Shown piece by piece: positions 1-7,331 of a stretch of DNA of 16,481 bases. The DNA is from Mageeibacillus sp. UBA6980. GTDB lineage: Bacteria > Bacillota > Clostridia > Saccharofermentanales > Saccharofermentanaceae. The stretch covers positions 88,628 to 105,108 of the forward strand of contig DJYK01000011.1 in the NCBI GenBank assembly GCA_002450095.1. Direction: 5' to 3'. The translations under genes and the position numbers were made by a program. Under the pieces are notes generated by a model, which saw nothing but the letters and a program-made list of their open reading frames with translations, did no database searches and was not told where the DNA came from. Position 1 is the first letter of the stretch. Each line of letters starts with the position of its first letter.

Positions 1-1597
1 CGAACCAGCAGTCGATGACTTCGGATACACGTGTCATCTTGCCGCCGCACTCGGGGCACTTGATGTGGACGTTATCAACATAAGGCTTGTGGAGCTCGAT
101 ATCATCCGGGCAGTCATCACTCATTGACTTCAGTTCCTCGATGGAACCGATGCAGTGCCTGTGTCCGCACTCGCACTCCCATACAGGAAGCGGCGTGCCC
201 CAGTATCTCTCTCTGGATATACCCCAGTCGATTACGTTCTCGAGGAAGTCACCCATACGTCCGTCTCTGATGGACTCCGGATACCACTTGATCATCCTGT
301 TGCTCTTAAGAAGCTGCTCTCTCATTGTGCTCATGGCAATGAACCATGTACTTCTTGCGAAATAGATGAGAGGTGTGTCACATCTCCAGCAGAAAGGATA
401 CTCGTGCTCGAACTTGGGAGCATCATAGAGAAGTCCCTTAGCGTCAAGATCCTTAAGAACGAGCGGATCTGCGTCCTTTACGAATACACCTGCGTAAGGA
501 GTCTCCTCAGTAAGGTTACCCCTTGTATCAACAAACTGGATCATCGGAAGATCATTATCTCTTCCTACCCTCGCGTCATCCTCACCGAAAGCGGGAGCGA
601 TGTGAACGATACCGGTACCGTCTTCCATCGTTACGTAGTTATCACAAACTGCGAAATGTGCTTTCTTATTCTGAGCCGCCGCTTCCTTGCCGGAGCACTC
701 GAACAAAGGCTCATAAGCCTTGCCCTTAAGATCAGTGCCCTTGTACTTCTCAAGTATCTCATAAGCAGCAACTCCCTCATCAGGCTTAGCAAGCTTACCT
801 AACACCTTATCGAGAAGTGCAACTGCCATGTAATAGGTATACCCGTCGGCAGCCTTTACCTTCGCATATTCGGATTCGGGATTAAGGCACAATGCAACGT
901 TGGACGGAAGCGTCCAGGGAGTCGTCGTCCATGCGAGGAAATATGCGTCCTCACCTACGACCTTGAATCTTACAACAGCAGATCTTTCCTTAACGGTCTT
1001 GTATCCCTGAGCAACCTCGTGTGAGGACAGTGCGGTTCCGCATCTGGGGCAATATGGAACGATCTTGTGACCTTTATAAAGGAGGCCTTTGTCCCACATC
1101 GTCTTCAGAGCCCACCACTCTGACTCGATATAATTATTGTCGTAAGTTACATAAGGATTCTCCATATCAGCCCAGAATCCGACACGGTCGGACATGTGCT
1201 CCCACTGATCCTTATATGTCCATACGGACTCCTTACACTTTTTGATAAAGGGTTCAACACCATAGCTCTCTATCTGAGGCTTACCGTTAATACCCAATGA
1301 TTTCTCGACTTCAAGCTCAACGGGAAGTCCGTGCGTATCCCAACCGGCTTTGAAACTTACCGCTTCGCCCTTCATGGAGTGGTATCTCGGCACAAGATCT
1401 TTGATTACTCTGGTCTTGATATGACCTATATGTGGCTTACCGTTAGCCGTCGGAGGACCATCGTAAAGCGTAAATGTCGGTGTTCCGTCCTTAGAGGGCT
1501 TCAAAGACTTCTTATAGATATCGTTCTGTTTCCAGAAAGCAAGGACCTCCTGCTCCCTGTCAATAAAATTCATGTCTTTAGATACTTTCTTGTACAT
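1..1597 (-). CDS. ileS: Isoleucyl-tRNA synthetase, N-terminal 532 codons (3' end outside window)
   Basis: Class I aminoacyl-tRNA synthetase that charges tRNA-Ile with isoleucine in the cytoplasm. The reverse-strand translation starts MYKKVSKDMNF and shows the nucleotide-binding motif DGPPTANGKPHIGH (HIGH at about residues 56-59) and GWDTHGLPVELEVEK. It also shows the editing-domain stretch LAWTTTPWTLPSN, then CWRCDTPLIYFA, and runs off the window at a VIDCWF stretch. The KMSKS loop and tRNA-binding C-terminus lie beyond position 1. The form of the HIGH and GWDTHGLPVE blocks resembles the eukaryote-like (type 2) IleS class rather than the E. coli type. The start at 1597 has an AGGAG ribosome site at 1604-1608 with 6-nt spacing. 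It lies 26 nt after the lipoprotein gene on the same strand, with no T-box leader in the gap. Gene identity is very secure; the subtype call is from memory of family signatures. Confidence 0.97.
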   Translation of the reverse strand, partial: MYKKVSKDMNFIDREQEVLAFWKQNDIYKKSLKPSKDGTPTFTLYDGPPTANGKPHIGHIKTRVIKDLVPRYHSMKGEAVSFKAGWDTHGLPVELEVEKSLGINGKPQIESYGVEPFIKKCKESVWTYKDQWEHMSDRVGFWADMENPYVTYDNNYIESEWWALKTMWDKGLLYKGHKIVPYCPRCGTALSSHEVAQGYKTVKERSAVVRFKVVGEDAYFLAWTTTPWTLPSNVALCLNPESEYAKVKAADGYTYYMAVALLDKVLGKLAKPDEGVAAYEILEKYKGTDLKGKAYEPLFECSGKEAAAQNKKAHFAVCDNYVTMEDGTGIVHIAPAFGEDDARVGRDNDLPMIQFVDTRGNLTEETPYAGVFVKDADPLVLKDLDAKGLLYDAPKFEHEYPFCWRCDTPLIYFARSTWFIAMSTMREQLLKSNRMIKWYPESIRDGRMGDFLENVIDWGISRERYWGTPLPVWECECGHRHCIGSIEELKSMSDDCPDDIELHKPYVDNVHIKCPECGGKMTRVSEVIDCWF

Positions 1598-1603
1598 GAG
1601 ATA

Positions 1604-1608
1604 CTCCT
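1604..1608 (-). promoter_or_regulatory. Ribosome binding site of ileS
   Basis: AGGAG lies 6 nt before the ATG at 1597 and fixes the start of ileS. The rest of the 26-nt gap is an AT-rich palindrome and leaves no room for a structured leader. Confidence 0.8.
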
Positions 1609-1613
1609 GAAAC

Positions 1614-1627
1614 TTAATAATTATTAA
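1614..1627. repeat. Perfect 14-nt AT palindrome between lipoprotein gene and ileS
   Basis: TTAATAATTATTAA is its own reverse complement. It includes the TAA stop of the lipoprotein gene. As RNA it would be a weak all-AU hairpin without a following U-tract, so it is not a convincing terminator. It could be a chance AT-rich stretch or contribute to an ileS promoter; no clear -35/-10 pair stands out. Confidence 0.4.
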
Positions 1628-1971
1628 TACTCGATATAATCAACCTGATCGATATCCGTATAGAAGATCCAGATCGTGCCGTGGTTCGGATCGTCACAAT
1701 TGGGCTGATCTTCCGTGTGATCAACAGTATGTCCGTTATATGTATCACCGGGCTGAGGAATACCGGAAGCCTCTTCGGAAGGTTGAACGGCAGACGTTTC
1801 AACGAATGTTGTCTGAGTAGTCTCAATGATCTGTTCAGTCTCAAACGCCGAGGTCTCAACGACTTCATTAGTCTGCTCCGAAGTCTCGGCAGGCTTTTTA
1901 TCAGTACATCCCGCAAAACAGGACGCTGCGATCAATGTAGTTGCAACAAGTAAAACTATTCTCTTCTTCAT
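1624..1971 (-). CDS. Small Thr/Glu-rich lipoprotein of unknown function (115 aa)
   Basis: I do not recognise a named family. The N-terminus is a lipoprotein signal peptide: MKKR, a hydrophobic stretch (residues 5-17), then AASCFAGC. C22 (after FAG) is the most likely lipidated cysteine, C18 the alternative. Residues about 24-70 are a low-complexity linker rich in Thr, Glu, Ser and Val, of the kind that holds a domain away from the membrane. The last 45 residues form a small compact segment, with YNGHTVDHTEDQPNCDDPNH followed by hydrophobic and acidic residues ending DYIEY. The His/Asp/Cys content could suit metal binding, but that is a guess. The start is supported by AAAGGA at 1980-1985, overlapping the stop of the AlgX-like gene, 13 nt upstream. 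It is probably co-transcribed with the polysaccharide acylation genes, which suggests but does not prove an envelope role there. Confidence 0.8.
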   Translation of the reverse strand: MKKRIVLLVATTLIAASCFAGCTDKKPAETSEQTNEVVETSAFETEQIIETTQTTFVETSAVQPSEEASGIPQPGDTYNGHTVDHTEDQPNCDDPNHGTIWIFYTDIDQVDYIEY

Positions 1972-1984
1972 AATCCGATTCCTT

Positions 1985-3310
1985 TCAAACTATAAAAACC
2001 CTAATATTATCCGTCGAAATGAGATTTTTTTCAAGAAGTGACTGAAAGCCTTCTGTGCCGTTTGCAATGTCCGTTACCGGGTACGCTTCAAAACAGTTAT
2101 CCCCTGAAACTATAAGTATTATCGAATCGTCCTCATACGAGCCGTCCGGCAAGGTGCCGGTGATCGTGACATACTCCCCTGCCTGAGCCGTCGAGAGGCT
2201 TTCCGGTGTTATCTCAACAGCATTATCGGGAAGATCCCTTAAAGGAGACGGAAGCCTCGATGCGGTTGAATAGAATTGAAAGATGAACCTCTCGGCTTTC
2301 TCGATTATAAGCACATCCGGGTTTACGGACAAAAGATCGTTTATCTGGCAGGCATTTGAACGGCTAAACAGGGCGTTATCAAAAGGCTCTGCCATAAATG
2401 GCAACAGGGAACTTCCAAAAGAGTCTCTGTACATCAAAAGATCTTCGGTTCCGGTGCCGGTCGTCTGTATCCTGAAGTCAAAATTACTCTGGACGGGCGC
2501 GTCATAAGTAAAGACAGGCGGAGTATCAAACACATAATCCTCTTCGGGTCTGACCGCTCCGGGATAGATCATCTGTTCGAGATCACCCTGATGTATGCGT
2601 TCTATCGAATACGGCATCATCCTGTAATTCGTATGATCGACCCCGATCGAAGATAAGATCTCATGCGCCGCCATCGCCGCTCCCATATTATTCCAGTGTG
2701 AGTCTCTTGCAAAATAGAAAGTACCTTCCTCCTCCTCAAAGGTCATCCAAAGATCCGAATGAGGAATTCGCTCAATTTCCAGCGCCTGCATAAGAAGGAA
2801 CATATTGGAATCTCCTTCTCCGGCAGGGTAATAATACGGCATTTGCTCGGGATATAATGTGTTCTTGTCAGGAGCGATCACAAGGAAGAATTCAATATCG
2901 TTGTTCTCGCAGTATTCATTTACAAGATATACGTGTCTGACCGCATTATGAAGCTGTCTTTCAGTCATTATCGAAGTACGCTGATAATCGGGTATCGTAT
3001 CGGCATAATAAAGCCATCCGTTTGTACCGGTTACGACTCCGGGTATCGAAGAAGTATCAAACACATTCCCCAAGACAAGAGAATATGCCGTAACCATCTG
3101 CTTTCGGAAAGCGAAGCGGCTTTCGAACCAGTCTCCGGCCTGCTGAAGATACTGAAGGTTGATCCCGCCCTCCTCGCTTACGATCGAAGGAAATCCCGCC
3201 TGTTCATCATTTTCAGGTTCGGACGGACCGAATACCGCCATCCCCAACGACGGGATGATCAGTATAAGAAGAAATATGATCAAGTAGATTGTCGGCAGAT
3301 ATTTTTTCAT
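1985..3310 (-). CDS. AlgX/AlgJ-like SGNH-type polysaccharide O-acetyltransferase (441 aa)
   Basis: Probable extracytoplasmic acyltransferase that passes acetyl groups, exported by the neighbouring MBOAT protein, to a polysaccharide. A single N-terminal hydrophobic anchor or signal (residues 6-27) is followed by an extracellular domain. The AlgX/AlgJ/DHHW-type signatures are visible: NGWLYY (97-102), FFLVIAPDKN with TLYPEQMP (141-158), the Asp-x-His-Trp block DSHWNN (D203, H205), and RDSF with S297 as candidate nucleophile. In AlgX-type enzymes the Asp and His of DxHW and a distal Ser form the catalytic triad, so this copy looks active. About 70 C-terminal residues after position 370 form an extra beta-rich tail of unknown role. 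No Shine-Dalgarno is evident; the start lies 2 nt after the MBOAT stop, so translation is probably coupled. The acceptor polymer is unknown. Confidence 0.88.
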   Translation of the reverse strand: MKKYLPTIYLIIFLLILIIPSLGMAVFGPSEPENDEQAGFPSIVSEEGGINLQYLQQAGDWFESRFAFRKQMVTAYSLVLGNVFDTSSIPGVVTGTNGWLYYADTIPDYQRTSIMTERQLHNAVRHVYLVNEYCENNDIEFFLVIAPDKNTLYPEQMPYYYPAGEGDSNMFLLMQALEIERIPHSDLWMTFEEEEGTFYFARDSHWNNMGAAMAAHEILSSIGVDHTNYRMMPYSIERIHQGDLEQMIYPGAVRPEEDYVFDTPPVFTYDAPVQSNFDFRIQTTGTGTEDLLMYRDSFGSSLLPFMAEPFDNALFSRSNACQINDLLSVNPDVLIIEKAERFIFQFYSTASRLPSPLRDLPDNAVEITPESLSTAQAGEYVTITGTLPDGSYEDDSIILIVSGDNCFEAYPVTDIANGTEGFQSLLEKNLISTDNIRVFIV

Positions 3311-3312
3311 GA

Positions 3313-4701
3313 TCAGAACCTGAAATAAATAAACGGATTATAAGAACCTGATGAAAGGCTTAAAAGTGTAAGAATGACCGCAGCAAGGGAAAGAACATAA
3401 GACAGAGCTTCCGTTATCCTGTTCTTTCTTATCTTGTCAGCAACAGGCATCGAGAATACGATCCCGGCGATCAGGGCTGTGAGATTGACCGGCGTCAGAA
3501 GCTTCATAAGAAGATAATAAGATCCGATCGGGGAAGACGATACGGTAAACATCTTCGAGATCATCAGACCGAATCCGCTTATTGAATCCGCTCTGAAAAG
3601 AACAAAGCCGATCATTACGACGAAGATCAGATATATATGAGAGATTATCCTCATAATAAGGTTCTTGTCCTTCTTTACGGGGATAAGCTGTTCCGCCATC
3701 AGAAAGGAGCCGTGATATATACCCCAGAACAGGAAAGTCCAGTTTGCCCCGTGCCATATTCCCGTGCATACGAACACTATAAACTTGTTGATGATAGTAC
3801 GTACCTTTCCCTTCCTGTTACCTCCCAACGGAATATACAGATATTCTTTAAACCATGTGGAAAGCGAAATATGCCACCTCCTCCAGAACTCCTGTACGCT
3901 TCCGGAAATATAAGGGTGATCAAAGTTCTCCTTAAACTCGAATCCGAATATCCTTCCGAGCCCGATCGCCATATCGCTGTAGCCCGAGAAGTCAAAATAG
4001 ATCTGAAGCATATATGCGACAGCACCGAGCCATGCCAGCCTTATATCTATAAGTCCGGGATCGGCATCAAAAACGGTATCGGCGATCAAAGCGACGTTAT
4101 TGGCGATAAAGACCTTCTTCGCAAGTCCTGCCGCAAACCTTCTTATACCGATCATAGTTGAGTCTGAAGTAATCTTTCTGTTCAGGATCTGCTCCTCGAT
4201 ATCGCGGTATTTAACGATAGGTCCGGCAATAAGCTGAGGGAAAAAAGATATATAGAGAAGAAGCCTTCCGAAATTTCTTTGAACCTTACAGTCCTTTCTG
4301 TATACATCGATAACATAACTCATCGCCTGGAATGTAAAGAACGATATCCCGAGAGGAAGCGTAACCTGAGGGACATGAAGGCTTAAACCGAAGCCTTCGT
4401 TAAATGAAGTTACGAGAAAGACCGTATATTTAAAGAACACAAGAGCTCCGAGATTTACCGATACCGCCAGGGACAAGAACAGTTTCTTAAACCTCGTCAT
4501 ATCGATAAGAAGTGCAAAAACATAATTAAACTGTGCGGATATGACCATCAGAAATACATATACGGGTTCACCGTATGCATAGAACAGAAGGCTGGCGATA
4601 AGAAGCAACGCATTCTTTATATGAACGTTCTTGAAGATACGGTCAAAGATTATAACGACCGGAAGAAATATACAAAGGAATGTGATCGAACTGAATACCA
4701 T
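3313..4701 (-). CDS. MBOAT family membrane O-acyltransferase, DltB/AlgI type (462 aa)
   Basis: Polytopic membrane protein with about ten or more hydrophobic segments. It is expected to move acyl (usually acetyl) groups across the membrane for transfer to an extracellular polymer. Clear MBOAT markers are LPLGISFFTFQAMSYVIDVY (115-134), PQLIAGPIVKY (155-165), IYFDFSGYSDMAIGLGR (234-250), FWRRWHISLSTWFKEYLYIP (272-291), and GIWHGANW with the invariant His at 317. The length is normal for AlgI/DltB (about 400-520 aa). It starts on TAATG, sharing one base with the stop of the DUF4214-SGNH gene, and ends 2 nt before the AlgX-like gene. This MBOAT plus SGNH pairing is the standard layout of alginate, cellulose and other exopolysaccharide acetylation systems. 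DltB itself is less likely because no dltA, dltC or dltD is present. Confidence 0.95.
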   Translation of the reverse strand: MVFSSITFLCIFLPVVIIFDRIFKNVHIKNALLLIASLLFYAYGEPVYVFLMVISAQFNYVFALLIDMTRFKKLFLSLAVSVNLGALVFFKYTVFLVTSFNEGFGLSLHVPQVTLPLGISFFTFQAMSYVIDVYRKDCKVQRNFGRLLLYISFFPQLIAGPIVKYRDIEEQILNRKITSDSTMIGIRRFAAGLAKKVFIANNVALIADTVFDADPGLIDIRLAWLGAVAYMLQIYFDFSGYSDMAIGLGRIFGFEFKENFDHPYISGSVQEFWRRWHISLSTWFKEYLYIPLGGNRKGKVRTIINKFIVFVCTGIWHGANWTFLFWGIYHGSFLMAEQLIPVKKDKNLIMRIISHIYLIFVVMIGFVLFRADSISGFGLMISKMFTVSSSPIGSYYLLMKLLTPVNLTALIAGIVFSMPVADKIRKNRITEALSYVLSLAAVILTLLSLSSGSYNPFIYFRF

Positions 4702-6200
4702 TAGTAAGGATAGTTACCCGTTATACGCTGTTCATAAATATACTGACGTGCATAATCGATCAGAACGGAAATCCACTTGGAATATCCTTCAAAAGAAATA
4801 TGTACATTTCCGTCACTGCAGTATCTCGATGCGAGCCTTCCGGATGAATCGCGTAAAGGCGTATTTGTATCGATGTAATAGAAATTATCATGAGTATTGC
4901 AGTACTGCTCCAATGCAACATTAAGAGCATTGATATCGACGTTTGCCGGATGATCGTCAAGACTCGGCGTACATGCTTCGATAAATATAACCGTAGAAGG
5001 ATTTACACTTCTTATATCATCGAGATAATCGTAATATCTTTGAACGACACCGCCATAGATATCATTTGTACCCATACAGATAAATGCATATCGGGTTCCC
5101 GAGTTGCGGATGATATCTCTGGCTCTCATCGGTACACCGTTCAACATCGGGATATAAGCGGAACGGCTTGTCTGGTCATTTAATAAAGAATAAGACCCTC
5201 TGGCACAGACCAGAACATTTCCCATCAATCCCCTGCCGTAACGGTTAAAATACATATCAAATCCTACCGACACGGAATTGCCGATTATGACCGAATGATC
5301 AAAAAGAGCAGTTACATCCGCATCCGAGATCACCGATGCTCCGTCTCCCGTGCCGGGAACGATGCCGTTTGAAGTACAGAAACTTATAAACTCATCGGAA
5401 TTGGCAAAATTCAAAAACAGCATCTCAAGATTGGCATTGAGATTGTTACCCATCATGGAAGTATAAGATGCTACTTCTGTTGCAGAAGGATTCCTTCCGA
5501 GGAAAGTATTATAGAATACGGTAACTATGGCAGTATTGCTCATAGACGACGCCCTTGAACGGAACTCGCTGCTGTTCATAAAATCATAAGCGGCAGCAAA
5601 TCCGGTAGTTCTGCCGGAAGATATCTTATTGCTCCAGTCTGACAGTCCGGCAGGGTCAGAAGACCTTCCGAGAAATCCTGAATAGAGCCTGTTTACAAAA
5701 TCGGTAACGCCCGATGACGCTTCGTTCTGTGAAGAAGTTGAGGAACTTGCGCCGGATGATATGCCGTAGGAACTGCAAAGCGAAGTCCATTCGGAAGAAC
5801 CGGTGAACCCCTGAAAGACCTCATATCTCGAAGAGCCGGAATTAAGAGCATTGGTCCAAGCTGCAAGACCCGTGTCGTCGGCTTCCCTGCCGAACATTGC
5901 CCTGTAAAGGCAGATCACAAAAGTACGGTTATCGAGATCTCTTCCGGTAAATTCATTGGAAAACACAAAACCTCTTGCCGCCTCGGAACCCGACACTCTT
6001 CCCGATTCGAGACTGTTCACCCAGTTATTCAATCCGCCCTGATCAGGTTCTCTTTCGAGGCAAATCTCGTAAAGTCTTGTCACGAAAGCGGATATATCAT
6101 TTGTATCAGCGTTAACATCAAAGCCGGAAGACATGATATAAGGCAGAACGACGGCGATGATAAGGATCATCGAGATCAGTGACGGAAATCCTTTTTTCAT
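4701..6200 (-). CDS. Secreted DUF4214-repeat protein with C-terminal SGNH hydrolase/esterase domain (499 aa)
   Basis: Predicted secreted protein. The N-terminus has a Lys pair and a hydrophobic core (residues 5-24), so a signal peptide or anchor is likely. Four DUF4214-like repeats follow, at about 36-84, 92-146, 166-214 and 222-280. Each has an F/V-x-x-LY...GR pattern, a GL..W block and a closing S.EF or S.EW. A Ser-rich linker (148-164) separates repeats two and three. The C-terminal domain (about 300-485) is SGNH/GDSL-like: IIGNSVSVG with Ser309 (GNSV rather than GDSL), a glycine near 335, GTND with Asn379, and DGNVH with Asp463 and His467. All four catalytic positions are therefore present. 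Both ends overlap neighbours by 1 nt (TAATG), which implies coupled translation. It may be an esterase or second acyltransferase acting on the same polymer as the MBOAT/AlgX-like pair; the substrate is inferred from context only. Confidence 0.88.
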   Translation of the reverse strand: MKKGFPSLISMILIIAVVLPYIMSSGFDVNADTNDISAFVTRLYEICLEREPDQGGLNNWVNSLESGRVSGSEAARGFVFSNEFTGRDLDNRTFVICLYRAMFGREADDTGLAAWTNALNSGSSRYEVFQGFTGSSEWTSLCSSYGISSGASSSTSSQNEASSGVTDFVNRLYSGFLGRSSDPAGLSDWSNKISSGRTTGFAAAYDFMNSSEFRSRASSMSNTAIVTVFYNTFLGRNPSATEVASYTSMMGNNLNANLEMLFLNFANSDEFISFCTSNGIVPGTGDGASVISDADVTALFDHSVIIGNSVSVGFDMYFNRYGRGLMGNVLVCARGSYSLLNDQTSRSAYIPMLNGVPMRARDIIRNSGTRYAFICMGTNDIYGGVVQRYYDYLDDIRSVNPSTVIFIEACTPSLDDHPANVDINALNVALEQYCNTHDNFYYIDTNTPLRDSSGRLASRYCSDGNVHISFEGYSKWISVLIDYARQYIYEQRITGNYPY

Positions 6201-7282
6201 TATTTAAAATATCCTTCCATATCAATTGAAGAAAAATCCTCATCGAGAGGAAGTCTTACCTCTTCCCCGAGTTTTGAAGACTTATATATTCCCATAAGAT
6301 TATCTACGGATGTATACCCGGAATAAGCATCGGCGACGGGTTGATGATCGTTATCGATGGAATCGATAAGATCGGTATATATGGCGGTATGAGGATTAAG
6401 AGCTCCCAGAAGCGACTTAAGACCGCCTTTCTTGATCTGTCTTAGAACATAATGCAGATTAAGCTTTTTACCGGATCTGCCGACAATATTGAGTTTGGGT
6501 TTTCCCTGTCTTATTCCCATGCTGATAACGCCGTTCTCACAGAAGACCGAGAATTCGGCCGCTTTATCTTTATCCGAAGTACAAGTCGTGCCTTCAACGG
6601 ATGCCAGAGAGCCGTCATCCATCCTGATAACAGCCATTCCCAGGTCTTCGGCTTCGATATTTGCCCTTCTTTGAGAGATCATGCCGACGCATGAAACAGG
6701 TTTGGAGCCCATGAGCCAGACAAGAAGATCGATGGCATGAATGGTCTGATTCATCAAAGCGCCGCCGTCGGACTTCCATGTTCCTCTCCATGAAGCGCTT
6801 CCGTAATAGTCGTCACCGTGACCCCATCTTACATATATCGAACCGTGAGTCACCTTGCCGAATCTTCCTTCCCGGATATCCTCACGAACAAGGCCTACTA
6901 TGGGGAAATATCTGTAAATGTGACCCATGGCGATCTTCCTGCCCGTCTTTAAAGAAAGCTCGTAGATCTGACGGCTCTGATCGGATGACATGGTCATCGG
7001 CTTCTCGAGCAAGAGGTGGCAGCCGTTTTCCATGGCAAATCTTGCGATCTCATAATGAAGACCGGAAGGAACCGTAACCGCAACGATATCAGGCTTCACC
7101 TCGGTAATGGCCTGCTTGTAATCCTTGTAATACGGTGTGTCCGGAGAAAGCCTCTTAGCGGCTTCCTCGGAAACATCGACCAGAGCGACCAACTCTGCCC
7201 TGTCGCTGTTTTTACTTATTGCTTTCATGTGCTTGACAGCTACCCTGCCACAGCCGATTATTATTATTCTTAGTTTTTCCAT
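6200..7282 (-). CDS. Gfo/Idh/MocA family NAD(P)-dependent oxidoreductase, WlbA-like (360 aa)
   Basis: Cytoplasmic sugar or sugar-nucleotide dehydrogenase. The N-terminal Rossmann fold starts directly at MEKLRIIIIGCGRVAVKH (GxGxxxxxH, residues 10-18). The family Glu-Lys-Pro triad is LLLEKPMTMS (K94). GGALMNQTIHAIDLLVWLMG (173-192) carries the conserved catalytic-region His (H182) and closely resembles the Gfo/Idh/MocA enzymes that oxidise UDP-sugars in polysaccharide pathways, such as WlbA/WbpB. Length is typical (about 330-390 aa). It is the first gene of the acylation module, and its stop shares a base with the ATG of the DUF4214-SGNH gene. This suggests it makes a dedicated sugar for the polymer. 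The exact substrate cannot be read from sequence; myo-inositol or another sugar is possible. There is no Shine-Dalgarno before the ATG, and the promoter-like sequence sits only 7 nt away. Confidence 0.93.
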   Translation of the reverse strand: MEKLRIIIIGCGRVAVKHMKAISKNSDRAELVALVDVSEEAAKRLSPDTPYYKDYKQAITEVKPDIVAVTVPSGLHYEIARFAMENGCHLLLEKPMTMSSDQSRQIYELSLKTGRKIAMGHIYRYFPIVGLVREDIREGRFGKVTHGSIYVRWGHGDDYYGSASWRGTWKSDGGALMNQTIHAIDLLVWLMGSKPVSCVGMISQRRANIEAEDLGMAVIRMDDGSLASVEGTTCTSDKDKAAEFSVFCENGVISMGIRQGKPKLNIVGRSGKKLNLHYVLRQIKKGGLKSLLGALNPHTAIYTDLIDSIDNDHQPVADAYSGYTSVDNLMGIYKSSKLGEEVRLPLDEDFSSIDMEGYFK

Positions 7283-7288
7283 GCCGCT

Positions 7289-7317
7289 ATAATAACACTA
7301 ACATATACAATTTTGAA
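7289..7317 (-). promoter_or_regulatory. Putative sigma-A type promoter of the acylation operon, possibly giving a leaderless mRNA
   Basis: On the minus strand, TTCAAA (7312-7317) is followed after 17 nt by TATTAT (7289-7294), matching the -35 and -10 consensus at 4/6 and 5/6 positions. The A of the oxidoreductase ATG (7282) is the seventh base after the -10 box, which is the usual transcription start distance. The upstream terminator at 7332-7383 supports a new transcription unit starting here. Prediction by eye only. Confidence 0.45.
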
Positions 7318-7331
7318 CTTTATAAACATAA

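Noticed and set aside
155..802. 215-codon open frame on the plus strand
   Set aside because: It lies wholly antisense to ileS, whose frame has strong family motifs through the same stretch. The product has no recognisable motif or suitable ribosome site.
3313..4701. D-alanylation (dlt) operon reading of the MBOAT gene
   Set aside because: No dltA, dltC or dltD-like gene is nearby. The partner has an AlgX-type DxHW block, so polysaccharide O-acetylation fits better.
5700..6100. DNA-level tandem repeat
   Set aside because: The repeat exists at protein level (DUF4214 units) but the nucleotide sequences of the units are well diverged, so there is no recent DNA duplication.
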